The notes under the pieces are model-generated. The model was not told the origin of the DNA, did no database searches, and worked only from the letters and a program-made list of their open reading frames with translations. 64,000 bases of DNA from assembly GCF_029866485.1 (NCBI RefSeq), contig NZ_CP092332.1, positions 620,001 through 684,000 on the forward strand, read 5' to 3'. The position numbers were made by a program, and so were the translations under genes. This DNA is from Flavobacterium keumense (GTDB lineage Bacteria > Bacteroidota > Bacteroidia > Flavobacteriales > Flavobacteriaceae). Numbering within the stretch: position 1 is the stretch's first letter; each line of letters starts with the position of its first letter. Positions 24,778 to 33,894 of the stretch are shown piece after piece.

Positions 24778-26094
24778 CTATAAATCAAACCCTAACTTCA
24801 CGCCTAATTTATTGGCGATAATAGTGGTAATTCGGTTTTTCAATTCGGGGATTTTAATGTTTTCAATCACCGCATTAGAGAACGCATATAGCAATAACGC
24901 TTTGGCTTCTTTCTTTGGAATTCCGCGTTGTTGCATGTAAAACAAAGCCGTTTCGTCTAATTGCCCCACTGTGCATCCGTGAGAACATTTCACATCATCA
25001 GCAAAAATTTCCAATTGTGGCTTCGCATTAATCGTCGCTTTATCGCTCAACAAAATGTTATTGCTTTTTTGGAAAGCATTCGTTTTTTGCGCTTCTTTTT
25101 CCACATATACTTTCCCATTGAACACTCCTGTTGAACGGTCTGAAAAAATGCCTTTGTAATCTTGGAAACTTTCGCAATTCGGTTGCGCATGATGCACCAA
25201 CGTATAATGATCCACGTGTTGCTTGTCGCCAATAATCGTAATTCCGTTTAAAGTACTTGTCAAACGTTCGCCAAAATGATAAAAATTCAAGTTGTTTCTC
25301 GTCAAATTTCCTCCAAAAGAGAAGGTTTGTACTGAAACGTGGCTTTCTTGTTTTTGAGACACATAAGTGTTGTCAATTAAGTTGGCTTCCAACTCATCAT
25401 TTTGGATTTTATAATAATCCACAATGGCTCTTTTTTGTGCAAAAATCTCGGTAACCGAATTGGTCAACACCGCATTTTCATTCAAGCATTGGTGTCTTTC
25501 GATGATTTGCACATGTGAATTTTCACCCACAATGACCAAATTCCTTGGCTGTACCAAAAGTGCTGCTTCTGAACCAGTAGAAAAATACATGATTTCAATT
25601 GGTTTATCAGCCACTTTACTTTTCGGAATGTTGATGTAAGCTCCTTCATTGGCGAAAGCCGTATTTAAAGAAGTCAACGATTCGTCTTTGCTTGCAATTT
25701 GGTTGAAATAGGTATCAATTACCATTTTGTATTTGGGTTTGGTCAATGCCGAAGACATCAAACAAACATCGATTCCGTCGTGTGTGGTAGAAGACAAATG
25801 CGAACTAAAAACGCCGTCAATAAACACCACTTTATAAGTGTCAATTTCGTGCAAAAAGTATTTTTTTACGTCCTTGAACTCAATAGTGGCTTCGTTTTTT
25901 GGGAATACACTAAAATCCTTTTTTAGAATTGCATTCAAAGAAGTGTATTTCCACGCTTCGTCTTTCTTGGTTGGGAAGCCTTTATCTTCAAAGTTTTTTA
26001 TAGCCAAAGTACGCAAGTCATGAAGTTCAGTTTGAACATCCACACGCTCTTCAAAAGCCATAAAAGACGATAGTAATTTTTCTTTTAATTCCAT
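24778..26094 (-). CDS. sufD: SufD scaffold subunit
   Basis: A 438-residue cytoplasmic protein of the SufBC2D Fe-S cluster scaffold. It has the SufB/SufD beta-helix core (VQIIERHQCLNENAVLTNSV, then VYVEKEAQKTNAFQKSNNIL) and the conserved end CSHGCTVGQLDETALFYMQQ followed by RGIPKKEAKALLL (about 373-410). It lies 70 bp after sufC and is the last gene of the sufABCD run. The 26095-26164 gap has short degenerate 'ggttgtcag' repeats. Confidence 0.96.
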   Translation of the reverse strand: MELKEKLLSSFMAFEERVDVQTELHDLRTLAIKNFEDKGFPTKKDEAWKYTSLNAILKKDFSVFPKNEATIEFKDVKKYFLHEIDTYKVVFIDGVFSSHLSSTTHDGIDVCLMSSALTKPKYKMVIDTYFNQIASKDESLTSLNTAFANEGAYINIPKSKVADKPIEIMYFSTGSEAALLVQPRNLVIVGENSHVQIIERHQCLNENAVLTNSVTEIFAQKRAIVDYYKIQNDELEANLIDNTYVSQKQESHVSVQTFSFGGNLTRNNLNFYHFGERLTSTLNGITIIGDKQHVDHYTLVHHAQPNCESFQDYKGIFSDRSTGVFNGKVYVEKEAQKTNAFQKSNNILLSDKATINAKPQLEIFADDVKCSHGCTVGQLDETALFYMQQRGIPKKEAKALLLYAFSNAVIENIKIPELKNRITTIIANKLGVKLGFDL

Positions 26095-26164
26095 TTTTTA
26101 AAGTTATCGGTTGTCAGCTGTTGGTTGTCCGTACAAAAACGGAAAACAGAAAACTGAGAACATT

Positions 26165-26914
26165 TTAAACCAACTCTTCCTTAATCCAGTCGTATCCTCT
26201 TTCTTCTAACTCTAGGGCTAATTCTTTTGTGCCTGATTTTACGATTTTTCCGTCCATCAAAACGTGAACAAAATCAGGAACAATATAGTCTAACAAACGT
26301 TGGTAGTGCGTAATTACTAAAACCGCGTTGTTTTCGTTTTTCAATTTGTTGACACCGTTAGCTACAATACGTAATGCATCGATGTCTAGACCTGAATCGG
26401 TTTCATCCAAAATAGCAATTTTAGGTTCTAACATTGCCATTTGAAAAATCTCGTTACGCTTCTTCTCTCCTCCCGAAAAACCTTCGTTTAAAGAACGTGA
26501 CAAAAACTTTCTGTCCATTTCTAATAATTCGGATTTTTCACGAATCAATTTTAGCATTTCATTCGCTGGCATCTCCTCTTGACCGTTGGCTTTACGCTTT
26601 TCGTTAATAGCCGTTTTGATAAAATTAGTCACCGAAACACCTGGAATTTCTACTGGATATTGAAATGACAAGAAGACTCCTTTGTGTGCTCTTTCTTCAG
26701 GTGCTAAATCTGCTAATTCTTCGCCATCTAAGAAAATTTCTCCTTCGGTTACTTCATAATTTTCGTTTCCGGCAATAATCGAAGACAACGTACTTTTTCC
26801 GGCACCGTTTGGTCCCATAATAGCATGTACTTCTCCTGCTTTTACTTCAAGATTGATTCCTTTTAATATTTCTTTATCGCCAATTGAAGCGTGTAAATTG
26901 CTAATTTTTAACAT
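26165..26914 (-). CDS. sufC: SufC ATPase
   Basis: A 249-residue ABC-type ATPase of the SUF scaffold. Walker [10 protein letters not shown] is at about 34-42, the Q-loop is [10 protein letters not shown], the signature is [14 protein letters not shown] (about 143-156), Walker B is [12 protein letters not shown], and the switch His is in [11 protein letters not shown]. It provides energy and conformational change for cluster assembly on SufB/SufD. It is 45 bp downstream of sufB. Confidence 0.97.
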   Translation of the reverse strand: MLKISNLHASIGDKEILKGINLEVKAGEVHAIMGPNGAGKSTLSSIIAGNENYEVTEGEIFLDGEELADLAPEERAHKGVFLSFQYPVEIPGVSVTNFIKTAINEKRKANGQEEMPANEMLKLIREKSELLEMDRKFLSRSLNEGFSGGEKKRNEIFQMAMLEPKIAILDETDSGLDIDALRIVANGVNKLKNENNAVLVITHYQRLLDYIVPDFVHVLMDGKIVKSGTKELALELEERGYDWIKEELV

Positions 26915-26959
26915 TTTATTCTTTTATTTTAAACCATTTAGGTGTTAAGATTCATTAAG

Positions 26960-28408
26960 TTAACCGACGCTTCCTTCAAGCGAAATTTCTAGTAGTTTTT
27001 GTGCTTCAACGGCAAATTCCATTGGCAACTTGTTCAAAACGTCTTTACTAAATCCGTTTACGATTAAGGCAATGGCTTTTTCGGTTGGAATACCACGCTG
27101 ATTGCAATAAAACACTTGGTCTTCGCCAATTTTACTCGTGGTGGCTTCGTGTTCTATTTTAGCTGTTGGATTTTTACTTTCAATGTAGGGAAAGGTGTGT
27201 GCGCCACAACTGTTTCCCATCAACAACGAATCGCATTGCGAAAAGTTACGAGCGTTATCGGCTCTAGGGCTAATTTGAACCAATCCGCGGTAACTGTTTT
27301 GTGATTTTCCTGCTGAGATTCCTTTGGAAATAATGGTCGATTTGGTGTTTTTTCCCAAATGAATCATTTTGGTTCCTGTATCTGCTTGTTGAAAATTATT
27401 AGTAACGGCAATTGAATAAAATTCGCCAATTGAATTATCCCCTTTCAACACACAAGAAGGATATTTCCAAGTTACAGCAGAACCGGTTTCTACTTGTGTC
27501 CACGAAATTTTCGCATTTTTCTCACACAACCCTCTTTTGGTTACAAAATTATAAACTCCGCCTTTTCCTTCCTTATTTCCAGGATACCAGTTTTGAACTG
27601 TAGAATATTTAATTTCAGCATCGTCCAATGCGATCAATTCTACAACTGCTGCGTGCAATTGGTTTTCATCACGACTTGGCGCTGTACATCCTTCCAAATA
27701 ACTCACATAACTACCTTCATCAGCAATTAAAAGCGTGCGCTCAAATTGACCTGTTCCTGCTTGATTGATTCGGAAATAGGTCGACAATTCCATCGGACAT
27801 TTGACTCCTTTTGGTATGTAACAAAACGATCCGTCTGAAAATACTGCCGAATTCAAAGCGGCATAGAAATTATCTTTCATTGGAACCACAGTTCCTAAAT
27901 ATTTTTGAACTAACTCAGGATATTCACGAATAGCCTCAGAGATACTCATAAAAATAATGCCTTTTTCGGCCAATGTTTTCTTGAATGTAGTAGCTACAGA
28001 AACTGAATCTACTACAATATCCATGGCAACATTGTTCAATTTTTTTTGTTCATCGAGAGAAATACCTAGTTTTTCGTACATCGCCAACAGTTCTGGATCT
28101 ACATCATCCAGTGTTTTATTTGGGTCGGCTTTTTTAGGAGCTGAATAGTAGGAAATCGCTTGAAAATCGGGTTTTTCATAATGCACATTCGCCCATTCTG
28201 GTTCTTCCATTTGTTCCCAAGCACGAAACGCCTCAATACGCCAATCGGTCATCCATTGTGGCTCTTCTTTTTTCTTAGAAATAGCGCGTACAATCTCTTC
28301 ATTTAACCCAATAGGAAAGGTCTCCGAATCCAGTTCAGTATAAAACCCGTACTCGTACTCCTTGTTTTCGAGTTCAATTTTTAAATCGTCTTCTGTATAT
28401 TTTGACAT
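26960..28408 (-). CDS. sufB: SufB scaffold subunit
   Basis: A 482-residue protein on which the new Fe-S cluster is built. Landmarks are [20 protein letters not shown], then [20 protein letters not shown], then [15 protein letters not shown], and [20 protein letters not shown] with the functional Cys, then [20 protein letters not shown]. Length and motif order are standard. It lies 11 bp after the sufA-like gene. Confidence 0.97.
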   Translation of the reverse strand: MSKYTEDDLKIELENKEYEYGFYTELDSETFPIGLNEEIVRAISKKKEEPQWMTDWRIEAFRAWEQMEEPEWANVHYEKPDFQAISYYSAPKKADPNKTLDDVDPELLAMYEKLGISLDEQKKLNNVAMDIVVDSVSVATTFKKTLAEKGIIFMSISEAIREYPELVQKYLGTVVPMKDNFYAALNSAVFSDGSFCYIPKGVKCPMELSTYFRINQAGTGQFERTLLIADEGSYVSYLEGCTAPSRDENQLHAAVVELIALDDAEIKYSTVQNWYPGNKEGKGGVYNFVTKRGLCEKNAKISWTQVETGSAVTWKYPSCVLKGDNSIGEFYSIAVTNNFQQADTGTKMIHLGKNTKSTIISKGISAGKSQNSYRGLVQISPRADNARNFSQCDSLLMGNSCGAHTFPYIESKNPTAKIEHEATTSKIGEDQVFYCNQRGIPTEKAIALIVNGFSKDVLNKLPMEFAVEAQKLLEISLEGSVG

Positions 28409-28419
28409 AATTTAAATTT

Positions 28420-28749
28420 TTATAGAGAAAAAGACTCCCCACACCCACAAGTTCTACTTGCGTTGGGATTGTTGAACACAAATCCTTTTCCGTTTAATCC
28501 ACCTGAAAACTCCAAAACCGTTCCTGCTAAGTACAAAAATGATTTTTTCTCTACGGCAATTTTCACATTATTATCTTCAAAAACCTTGTCGTTTTCGGTG
28601 AGTTCTTTGTCAAATTTCAATTCATAAGACAAGCCTGAACAACCTCCGCTCTTCACGCCCACACGAACGTAATCTTGGGTTGCATCAAAACCGTCTTCTT
28701 GCATCATTTCAATGATTTTTTTGCTTGCTGTATCTGAAACTTTTATCAT
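28420..28749 (-). CDS. SufA/IscA-like A-type iron-sulfur carrier
   Basis: A 109-residue HesB-family protein. The three cluster-binding cysteines are in KSGGCSGLSYEL (about residue 37) and CGCGESF at the end. It carries Fe-S clusters from the SufBCD scaffold to target enzymes. It is the first gene of the SUF operon, with a -7 box 41 bp upstream. SufA and IscA cannot be told apart from sequence alone; SUF context favours SufA. Confidence 0.94.
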   Translation of the reverse strand: MIKVSDTASKKIIEMMQEDGFDATQDYVRVGVKSGGCSGLSYELKFDKELTENDKVFEDNNVKIAVEKKSFLYLAGTVLEFSGGLNGKGFVFNNPNASRTCGCGESFSL

Positions 28750-28789
28750 GTGTTGAATGGTGTTATTTTTATTTTTTCTAAATAAAGAG

Positions 28790-28797
28790 CAAAGATA
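28790..28797 (-). promoter_or_regulatory. -7 box of the SUF operon
   Basis: On the minus strand this reads TATCTTTG, an exact match to the Bacteroidota -7 consensus, 41 bp upstream of the sufA-like start. A good TTTG at -33 was not found at 17-23 bp. No operator for an iron or redox regulator was recognised. Confidence 0.5.
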
Positions 28798-28923
28798 CTA
28801 TCTTTTAAAGGAATTGCCATACACAATAGGATTTTTATAACTAATGTTAATATAGAAAAAATTGATTTCCAGAATTGGAATAAAACTATTTAGTAATTTG
28901 CATCCGTTTTAATTGAAAAAGTG

Positions 28924-29784
28924 ATGAAACTATATCCTATAGAGACTGGAAATTTTAAACTCGATGGTGGTGCTATGTTTGGCGTGGTGCCAAAAACCAT
29001 TTGGAACAAAACCAATCCTGCAGACGAGAACAATTTGATTGATATTGCAGCACGTTGTTTGTTGATTGAAGATGGGAACAGACTAATTTTGATTGATACC
29101 GGAATGGGTAACAAACAATCGGACAAGTTTTTTGGCTATTATTCGCTTTGGGGAAGCCATTCTTTGGACAAATCCTTGGCAAAATACGGTTTTCATCGCG
29201 ATGATATCACGGATGTGTTTATGACGCATTTGCATTTTGACCATTGTGGCGGAAGTATTCAATGGAACAAAGACCGAACGGGCTACGAACCCGCTTTTAA
29301 AAATGCTGTCTTTTGGAGCAATGAAAACCATTGGCAATGGGCAACCGAACCCAATGTGAGAGAAAAAGCATCTTTCTTAAAAGAGAATATTATACCCATG
29401 CAAGAAAGTGGGCAATTGCGCTTTATTCAACGTCCTGAAGAAGATTTTTTAGTGAAATCCGAATTGGGTTTTGGAATTTTATTTGTAGACGGTCATACCG
29501 AAAAGCAAATGATTCCGCACCTGCAATACCTAGACAAAACCATTGTTTTTTGTGCTGATTTATTGGCGACAGCCGGACACATTCCGATTCCGTATGTAAT
29601 GGGTTATGATACGCGTCCGCTGTTAACTATGCCTGAAAAAACAAAATTTATGAATGCCGCAGCTGAGAATAATTATTATTTATTCTTACAACACGATGCG
29701 CATAACGAAATTATTACGGTGGAAAAAACAGAAAGAGGTGTTCGATTAAAAGATGTGTTTTCTGCGGACGAGATATTAAAATAA
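28924..29784 (+). CDS. metallo-beta-lactamase-fold hydrolase
   Basis: A 286-residue cytoplasmic metallohydrolase. The metal motif HLHFDHCGG (about 102-110) follows DVFMT. Further ligands are likely in FVDGHTEKQ (His near 194) and LLQHDAHNE, and an early Asp lies in LILIDTGMG. This is the broad MBL fold, often lactonases or quorum-quenching-like enzymes; the substrate cannot be named. ATG at 28924 is chosen; GTG at 28921 is immediately before it. It is divergent from the SUF operon. Confidence 0.93.
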   Translation: MKLYPIETGNFKLDGGAMFGVVPKTIWNKTNPADENNLIDIAARCLLIEDGNRLILIDTGMGNKQSDKFFGYYSLWGSHSLDKSLAKYGFHRDDITDVFMTHLHFDHCGGSIQWNKDRTGYEPAFKNAVFWSNENHWQWATEPNVREKASFLKENIIPMQESGQLRFIQRPEEDFLVKSELGFGILFVDGHTEKQMIPHLQYLDKTIVFCADLLATAGHIPIPYVMGYDTRPLLTMPEKTKFMNAAAENNYYLFLQHDAHNEIITVEKTERGVRLKDVFSADEILK

Positions 29785-29792
29785 AGTTAATC

Positions 29793-29827
29793 TTTGCGAT
29801 TAATTGACCCAAATAAAAGTATTTTTG
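29793..29827 (+). promoter_or_regulatory. promoter of the S8 peptidase gene
   Basis: TTTG at 29793-29796, a 23-bp spacer, and TATTTTTG at 29820-29827, fitting the -33/-7 consensus of Bacteroidota, 23 bp before the start at 29851. Confidence 0.5.
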
Positions 29828-29850
29828 AATAATCATTAAAAACCAACCCG

Positions 29851-31431
29851 ATGAAAAAAATAAACTTATCCCTTTTATCACTTGTTGTGATGGCTGGTTT
29901 GTCGTTTTCGGCAACGGCACAAACTGTTACTAAAAAAGCGAAACTAACAGAAACTGAATTGAACCGATGGAGTCATTTGGATTTAGCTAAAGACACTATT
30001 CCGGGAATGAGTGTAGACAAAGCGTATGCTGAGTTGTTAAAAGGTAAAAAAGGCGTTCCTGTTATTGTTGGAATTGTGGATTCGGGAGTAGATATTGAAC
30101 ACGAGGATTTAAAATCAGTCGTTTGGACCAACAAAAAAGAAATTCCTGGAAACGGAATTGACGATGATAAAAACGGATACATTGATGATATTCACGGATG
30201 GAACTTTTTGGGCGACATCACTAAAGAAAATGTAGAATACGAACGCATCATCAAAGACAAATCATTGGTGGACGAAAAAACCTATTTGGCTGCTAAAGCA
30301 ATGAATGATAAAAAAGTAGCCGAAGCTACTCAAGGAAAAGTGCGTTTGGAACAAATGTTGGTAACTCTTACTGAAGGCGATGCTACCTTGAGCAAACATT
30401 TAGGAAAAACCACCTATACTGCCGAAGAAGTAAATGCCATTAATTCTGATGTGCCAGCAATCCAAAAAAGCAAGGCTGATATGCAAAGAATGTTGTCTTT
30501 TGGGATGCCAATTGCTGAATTAAAAGAAGCCATTCAAAAACAGTTAGACGAATTTGTTGCTTTGCTAAATGGTGACAACCTTAAACCTAATTATCGTAAA
30601 GTGTTGGGAGACAATCCAAACGACATTACAAATACTAAATACGGAAACAATAACGTTATTGGCCCAGATAAAGAAGAAGCGCGTCACGGAACCCACGTGG
30701 CTGGAATTGTAGCTCAAGGAAGAAACAACAATCTTGGAGGAGACGGAATTGCGACTAATGTTCAGATTCTAACCGTTCGCGCCGTGCCTGATGGAGACGA
30801 ATACGATAAAGACATTGCCTTGGGGATTCGCTATGCTGTAGACAACGGAGCTAAAGTAATTAACGGAAGTTTTGGCAAACCTTTTTCGCCTCATAAGCAA
30901 TGGGTTTACGACGCTATTAAATATGCTGAAAAGAAAGATGTTTTAATAGTTCACGCCGCTGGAAATGATGCTAAAGACATTGATTACAACGATAATTTTC
31001 CTAATGATTCTGATGACAAAGTAACTGAATTTGCAGACAATATGATTACGGTTGGTGCATTGAATTTTGAAAACGGTGCTAAATTAGTAGCTCGCTTTTC
31101 AAATATTGGAAAAACTAATGTAGATGTTTTTGCTCCTGGAGTAAAAATCTACGCAACTACGCCAAATAACACGTATAGTTATTTACAAGGAACCTCAATG
31201 GCATCGCCAAACGTGGCTGGGGTAGCCGCTTTGATTCGTTCGTACTACCCTAAATTATCAGCTAAACAAGTAAAACATATTTTGATGGATTCTGGTGTAG
31301 CAATTGAAAGCGATGTAATTGTAGGTGGAAAACCAGCAGATACACGTCCGTTTTCGGCACTTTCTAAATCAGGAAAAATCGTAAATGCCTACAACGCCTT
31401 GCAAATGGCTGCAAAAATGTCAAAAAAATAA
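29851..31431 (+). CDS. secreted S8 (subtilisin-like) serine protease
   Basis: A 526-residue exported protease with signal peptide MKKINLSLLSLVVMAGLSFS ending at ATAQ. The catalytic triad is Asp77 in GIVDSGVD, His279 in RHGTHVAGI, and Ser449 in GTSMASPNVAG. A roughly 150-residue insertion between Asp and His (helical, about 110-260) is typical of a Bacteroidota subgroup with partner EIPGNGIDDDKNGYIDD. No T9SS sorting domain is visible, so it is probably periplasmic. It is followed by a terminator and then the M1 peptidase. Confidence 0.95.
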   Translation: MKKINLSLLSLVVMAGLSFSATAQTVTKKAKLTETELNRWSHLDLAKDTIPGMSVDKAYAELLKGKKGVPVIVGIVDSGVDIEHEDLKSVVWTNKKEIPGNGIDDDKNGYIDDIHGWNFLGDITKENVEYERIIKDKSLVDEKTYLAAKAMNDKKVAEATQGKVRLEQMLVTLTEGDATLSKHLGKTTYTAEEVNAINSDVPAIQKSKADMQRMLSFGMPIAELKEAIQKQLDEFVALLNGDNLKPNYRKVLGDNPNDITNTKYGNNNVIGPDKEEARHGTHVAGIVAQGRNNNLGGDGIATNVQILTVRAVPDGDEYDKDIALGIRYAVDNGAKVINGSFGKPFSPHKQWVYDAIKYAEKKDVLIVHAAGNDAKDIDYNDNFPNDSDDKVTEFADNMITVGALNFENGAKLVARFSNIGKTNVDVFAPGVKIYATTPNNTYSYLQGTSMASPNVAGVAALIRSYYPKLSAKQVKHILMDSGVAIESDVIVGGKPADTRPFSALSKSGKIVNAYNALQMAAKMSKK

Positions 31432-31451
31432 TTCGAATTTGAAACCAACTT

Positions 31452-31478
31452 GGAAGGGCAAAAGCCCTTCCTTTTTTT
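31452..31478 (+). terminator. terminator of the S8 peptidase gene
   Basis: Stem GGAAGGGC (31452-31459) / GCCCTTCC (31464-31471), AAAA loop, then seven T. It ends 11 bp before the M1 peptidase start, so the two genes are separable units. Confidence 0.9.
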
Positions 31479-31488
31479 AATTTAAACC

Positions 31489-33360
31489 ATGAAGAACCTC
31501 TTTTTAATCGCTGCTTTTTCTTTTGGAATAACCGGAATGGCACAAAACACATCCTATTGGCAACAACATGTCGATTATAAAATGGATGTGAAAATGGATG
31601 TGAAAACGTATCAATACAAAGGAAAACAAGAATTGGTGTACACCAATAATTCGCCAGATACCTTGCGAAAAGTGTATTATCATTTGTACAACAATGCTTT
31701 TCAACCAGGAAGCGAAATGGACGCCAGAATTCAAAGCATTAAAGATCCAGACGCGAGAATGGTTCGCAAAATAAAAGTAGGAGAAACCGAAGTTAAAGAA
31801 AGCCGAATCAAAACGTTGCAACCTAATGAAATTGGGTATTTGCACGTTGCTAATTTCAAACAAGATGGACAAACTGCTTTGGCAAAAGAAGTGGGAACAA
31901 TCTTAGAAGTGACTTTAGCGAAGCCAATATTACCTCATTCAAAAACTACTTTTAGTTTGGATTTTGATGGTCAAGTACCAGTTCAGATTCGTCGTTCGGG
32001 AAGAAATAATGCCGAAGGTGTGGAATTATCCATGGCGCAATGGTACCCAAAATTAGCCGAATTTGATTTTGAAGGTTGGCACGCCGATCCTTACATCGCG
32101 AGAGAATTTCATGGTGTTTGGGGAAATTTTGATGTGAATATTACTATTGATTCTAATTATATTTTAGGCGGTTCGGGATATTTGCAAAACAAAAACGAAA
32201 TTGGTTATGGTTACCAAGATGCGGGAATTACTGTAGCACAACCCAAGAAAACAAAAACCCTAACTTGGCATTTTGTAGCGCCAATGGTGCACGATTTTAC
32301 TTGGGCTGCCGACAAAAACTATCTTCACGATGTGGTTGAAGGGCCTAATAATGTGGCGATTCACTTTTTGTACAAAAACAATCCTGCGATTATTGAAAAT
32401 TGGAAAAAACTACAACCACTAATGGTTAAAGTGATGGGCTTTTACAATACTACCGTAGGGAACTACCCATACAAACAATATTCTTTCATCCAAGGAGGCG
32501 ATGGCGGAATGGAATATGCCATGTGTACTTTGATGCTAGGAAACGGAAGTTTTGAAGGTATTTCGGGAACAGCGGCACACGAGTTAGCACATTCATGGTT
32601 CCAACATATTTTGGCGTCTAACGAATCCAAACACCCTTGGATGGACGAAGGTTTTACCTCGTTTATTGAAGATTTAGCGCTTAACGAATTTTCCGAAAAG
32701 AAAGTTGCCAATCCGTTCAAAGGAAGTTATATGGCTTACGCCAAATTAGTGGAGTCGGGCAAAGAACAACCACAAAGCACTCACGGTGATCGCTACGATG
32801 AAAACCGCTCGTACAGCATTTCGTCTTATGTAAAAGGAAGTATCTTTTTATCGCAATTAGGTTACTTGATTGGAGAAGATAAATTAAAAGAAACACTACA
32901 CCGTTACTATACCGATTTTAAATTCAAACACCCAACGCCAAATGACATTAAACGTTCTGCAGAACGTGTTACAGGCGCTAATTTGGATTGGTACTTATTG
33001 GACTGGACAGAAACGACTAACACTATTGATTACGGCATTAAAGAAGTAAAAGACAATGCTGCAAACACTACAGTAACGCTAGAGCGAATAGGAAGAATGC
33101 CAATGCCTATCGATGTACTAGTAGAATATGCAGACGGTACTTCAGAAAGTTTCTATATCCCGTTGCGTTTGATGAGTTTTGAAAAAGAAAACCCAACTCC
33201 TGCTATCAAAAGAACGGTCCTAAACGACTGGGCTTGGGCGTATCCTACTTTTGAATTTAGTATTGCGAAGCCCAAGGCAAGCATCAAAAAAATTACCCTT
33301 GATCCAAGCGGGTTGATGGCGGATGTGAAATTGGAAAACAATAGTTATTTAGCGAAATAA
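31489..33360 (+). CDS. secreted M1-family zinc metallopeptidase
   Basis: A 623-residue exported aminopeptidase-like enzyme. Signal peptide MKNLFLIAAFSFGITGMAQ. An N-terminal M1-type beta domain runs to about 290. The zinc site is HELAH (364-368) with the third ligand Glu387 in WMDEGFTSF, which fits the HExxH-x18-E rule. The GxMEN exopeptidase motif is replaced by GGDGGMEYAMC (about 334-344). Catalytic Tyr is probably in the segment SYSISSYVKGSIFL (about 442-455). It may degrade peptides in the periplasm. The DoxX-like gene follows after 10 bp, within one unit ending at the 33778-33803 terminator. Confidence 0.95.
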   Translation: MKNLFLIAAFSFGITGMAQNTSYWQQHVDYKMDVKMDVKTYQYKGKQELVYTNNSPDTLRKVYYHLYNNAFQPGSEMDARIQSIKDPDARMVRKIKVGETEVKESRIKTLQPNEIGYLHVANFKQDGQTALAKEVGTILEVTLAKPILPHSKTTFSLDFDGQVPVQIRRSGRNNAEGVELSMAQWYPKLAEFDFEGWHADPYIAREFHGVWGNFDVNITIDSNYILGGSGYLQNKNEIGYGYQDAGITVAQPKKTKTLTWHFVAPMVHDFTWAADKNYLHDVVEGPNNVAIHFLYKNNPAIIENWKKLQPLMVKVMGFYNTTVGNYPYKQYSFIQGGDGGMEYAMCTLMLGNGSFEGISGTAAHELAHSWFQHILASNESKHPWMDEGFTSFIEDLALNEFSEKKVANPFKGSYMAYAKLVESGKEQPQSTHGDRYDENRSYSISSYVKGSIFLSQLGYLIGEDKLKETLHRYYTDFKFKHPTPNDIKRSAERVTGANLDWYLLDWTETTNTIDYGIKEVKDNAANTTVTLERIGRMPMPIDVLVEYADGTSESFYIPLRLMSFEKENPTPAIKRTVLNDWAWAYPTFEFSIAKPKASIKKITLDPSGLMADVKLENNSYLAK

Positions 33361-33370
33361 TAGCAGGCAA

Positions 33371-33742
33371 ATGAAAAAAGAAAAAATAATTTTTTGGACA
33401 GCAACTACTCTAATTGCTTTATTTGAAGGGCTGTTACCCGCCTTAACCTCACAAACTGAATTGGCAAAAGAAGGAATTCGACATTTAGGGTATCCTGAGT
33501 ATTTTGGAAACGCCTTGGTTGTTTTTAAAGTGTTAGGAGTGCTGGCATTAATTATCCCTCAAGTTCCTCAACGAGTAAAAGAATGGGCGTATGCGGGTTT
33601 TGCTTTTAACTTTCTATTTGCGGCAATCAGCCACGGTGCTGTTGATAGTATCAATGGACAAACCTTTTTCCCGTTAGTAGTTTTAGGGATCTTAGCGGTT
33701 TCTTACATGTATTACCACAAATTAATCGAGAACAAAAATTAG
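33371..33742 (+). CDS. DoxX-like membrane protein
   Basis: A 123-residue, four-span inner-membrane protein of the DoxX-like (DUF6463/DoxX_2) type: IIFWTATTLIALFEGLLPAL, then NALVVFKVLGVLALIIPQV, then EWAYAGFAFNFLFAAISHGA, then FFPLVVLGILAVSYMYY. The motif GIRHLGYPEYF between spans 1 and 2 is typical. Function is unknown, possibly related to thiol or quinone chemistry. Co-transcribed with the M1 peptidase. Confidence 0.85.
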   Translation: MKKEKIIFWTATTLIALFEGLLPALTSQTELAKEGIRHLGYPEYFGNALVVFKVLGVLALIIPQVPQRVKEWAYAGFAFNFLFAAISHGAVDSINGQTFFPLVVLGILAVSYMYYHKLIENKN

Positions 33743-33777
33743 ATACATCATTCCAAAAACGTGATATCAATACAAAA

Positions 33778-33803
33778 AGACCTAAGTACTTAGGTCTTTT
33801 TTT
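33778..33803 (+). terminator. terminator after the DoxX-like gene
   Basis: Near-perfect palindrome AGACCTAAGT (33778-33787) / ACTTAGGTCT (33788-33797) followed by a T run. An A run precedes it, so it could act on both strands. Confidence 0.85.
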
Positions 33804-33841
33804 GTGCTTTTAAACGAGAAAAAAAGGTGTTGGTCTTAAAC

Positions 33842-33883
33842 CCTTTTGATTATTAAAAAACCAAACTATCTTTAATCAAAAGG
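33842..33883 (+). promoter_or_regulatory. inverted repeat straddling the lipoprotein promoter
   Basis: CCTTTTGATTA (33842-33852) and TAATCAAAAGG (33873-33883) are exact reverse complements, spaced by 20 bp. A -7-like TATCTTTA lies at 33867-33874, at the edge of the right half, 21 bp before the start at 33895. The layout suggests a dimeric repressor operator, or a hairpin in the leader RNA. Confidence 0.45.
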
Positions 33884-33894
33884 AAATTAAACTA

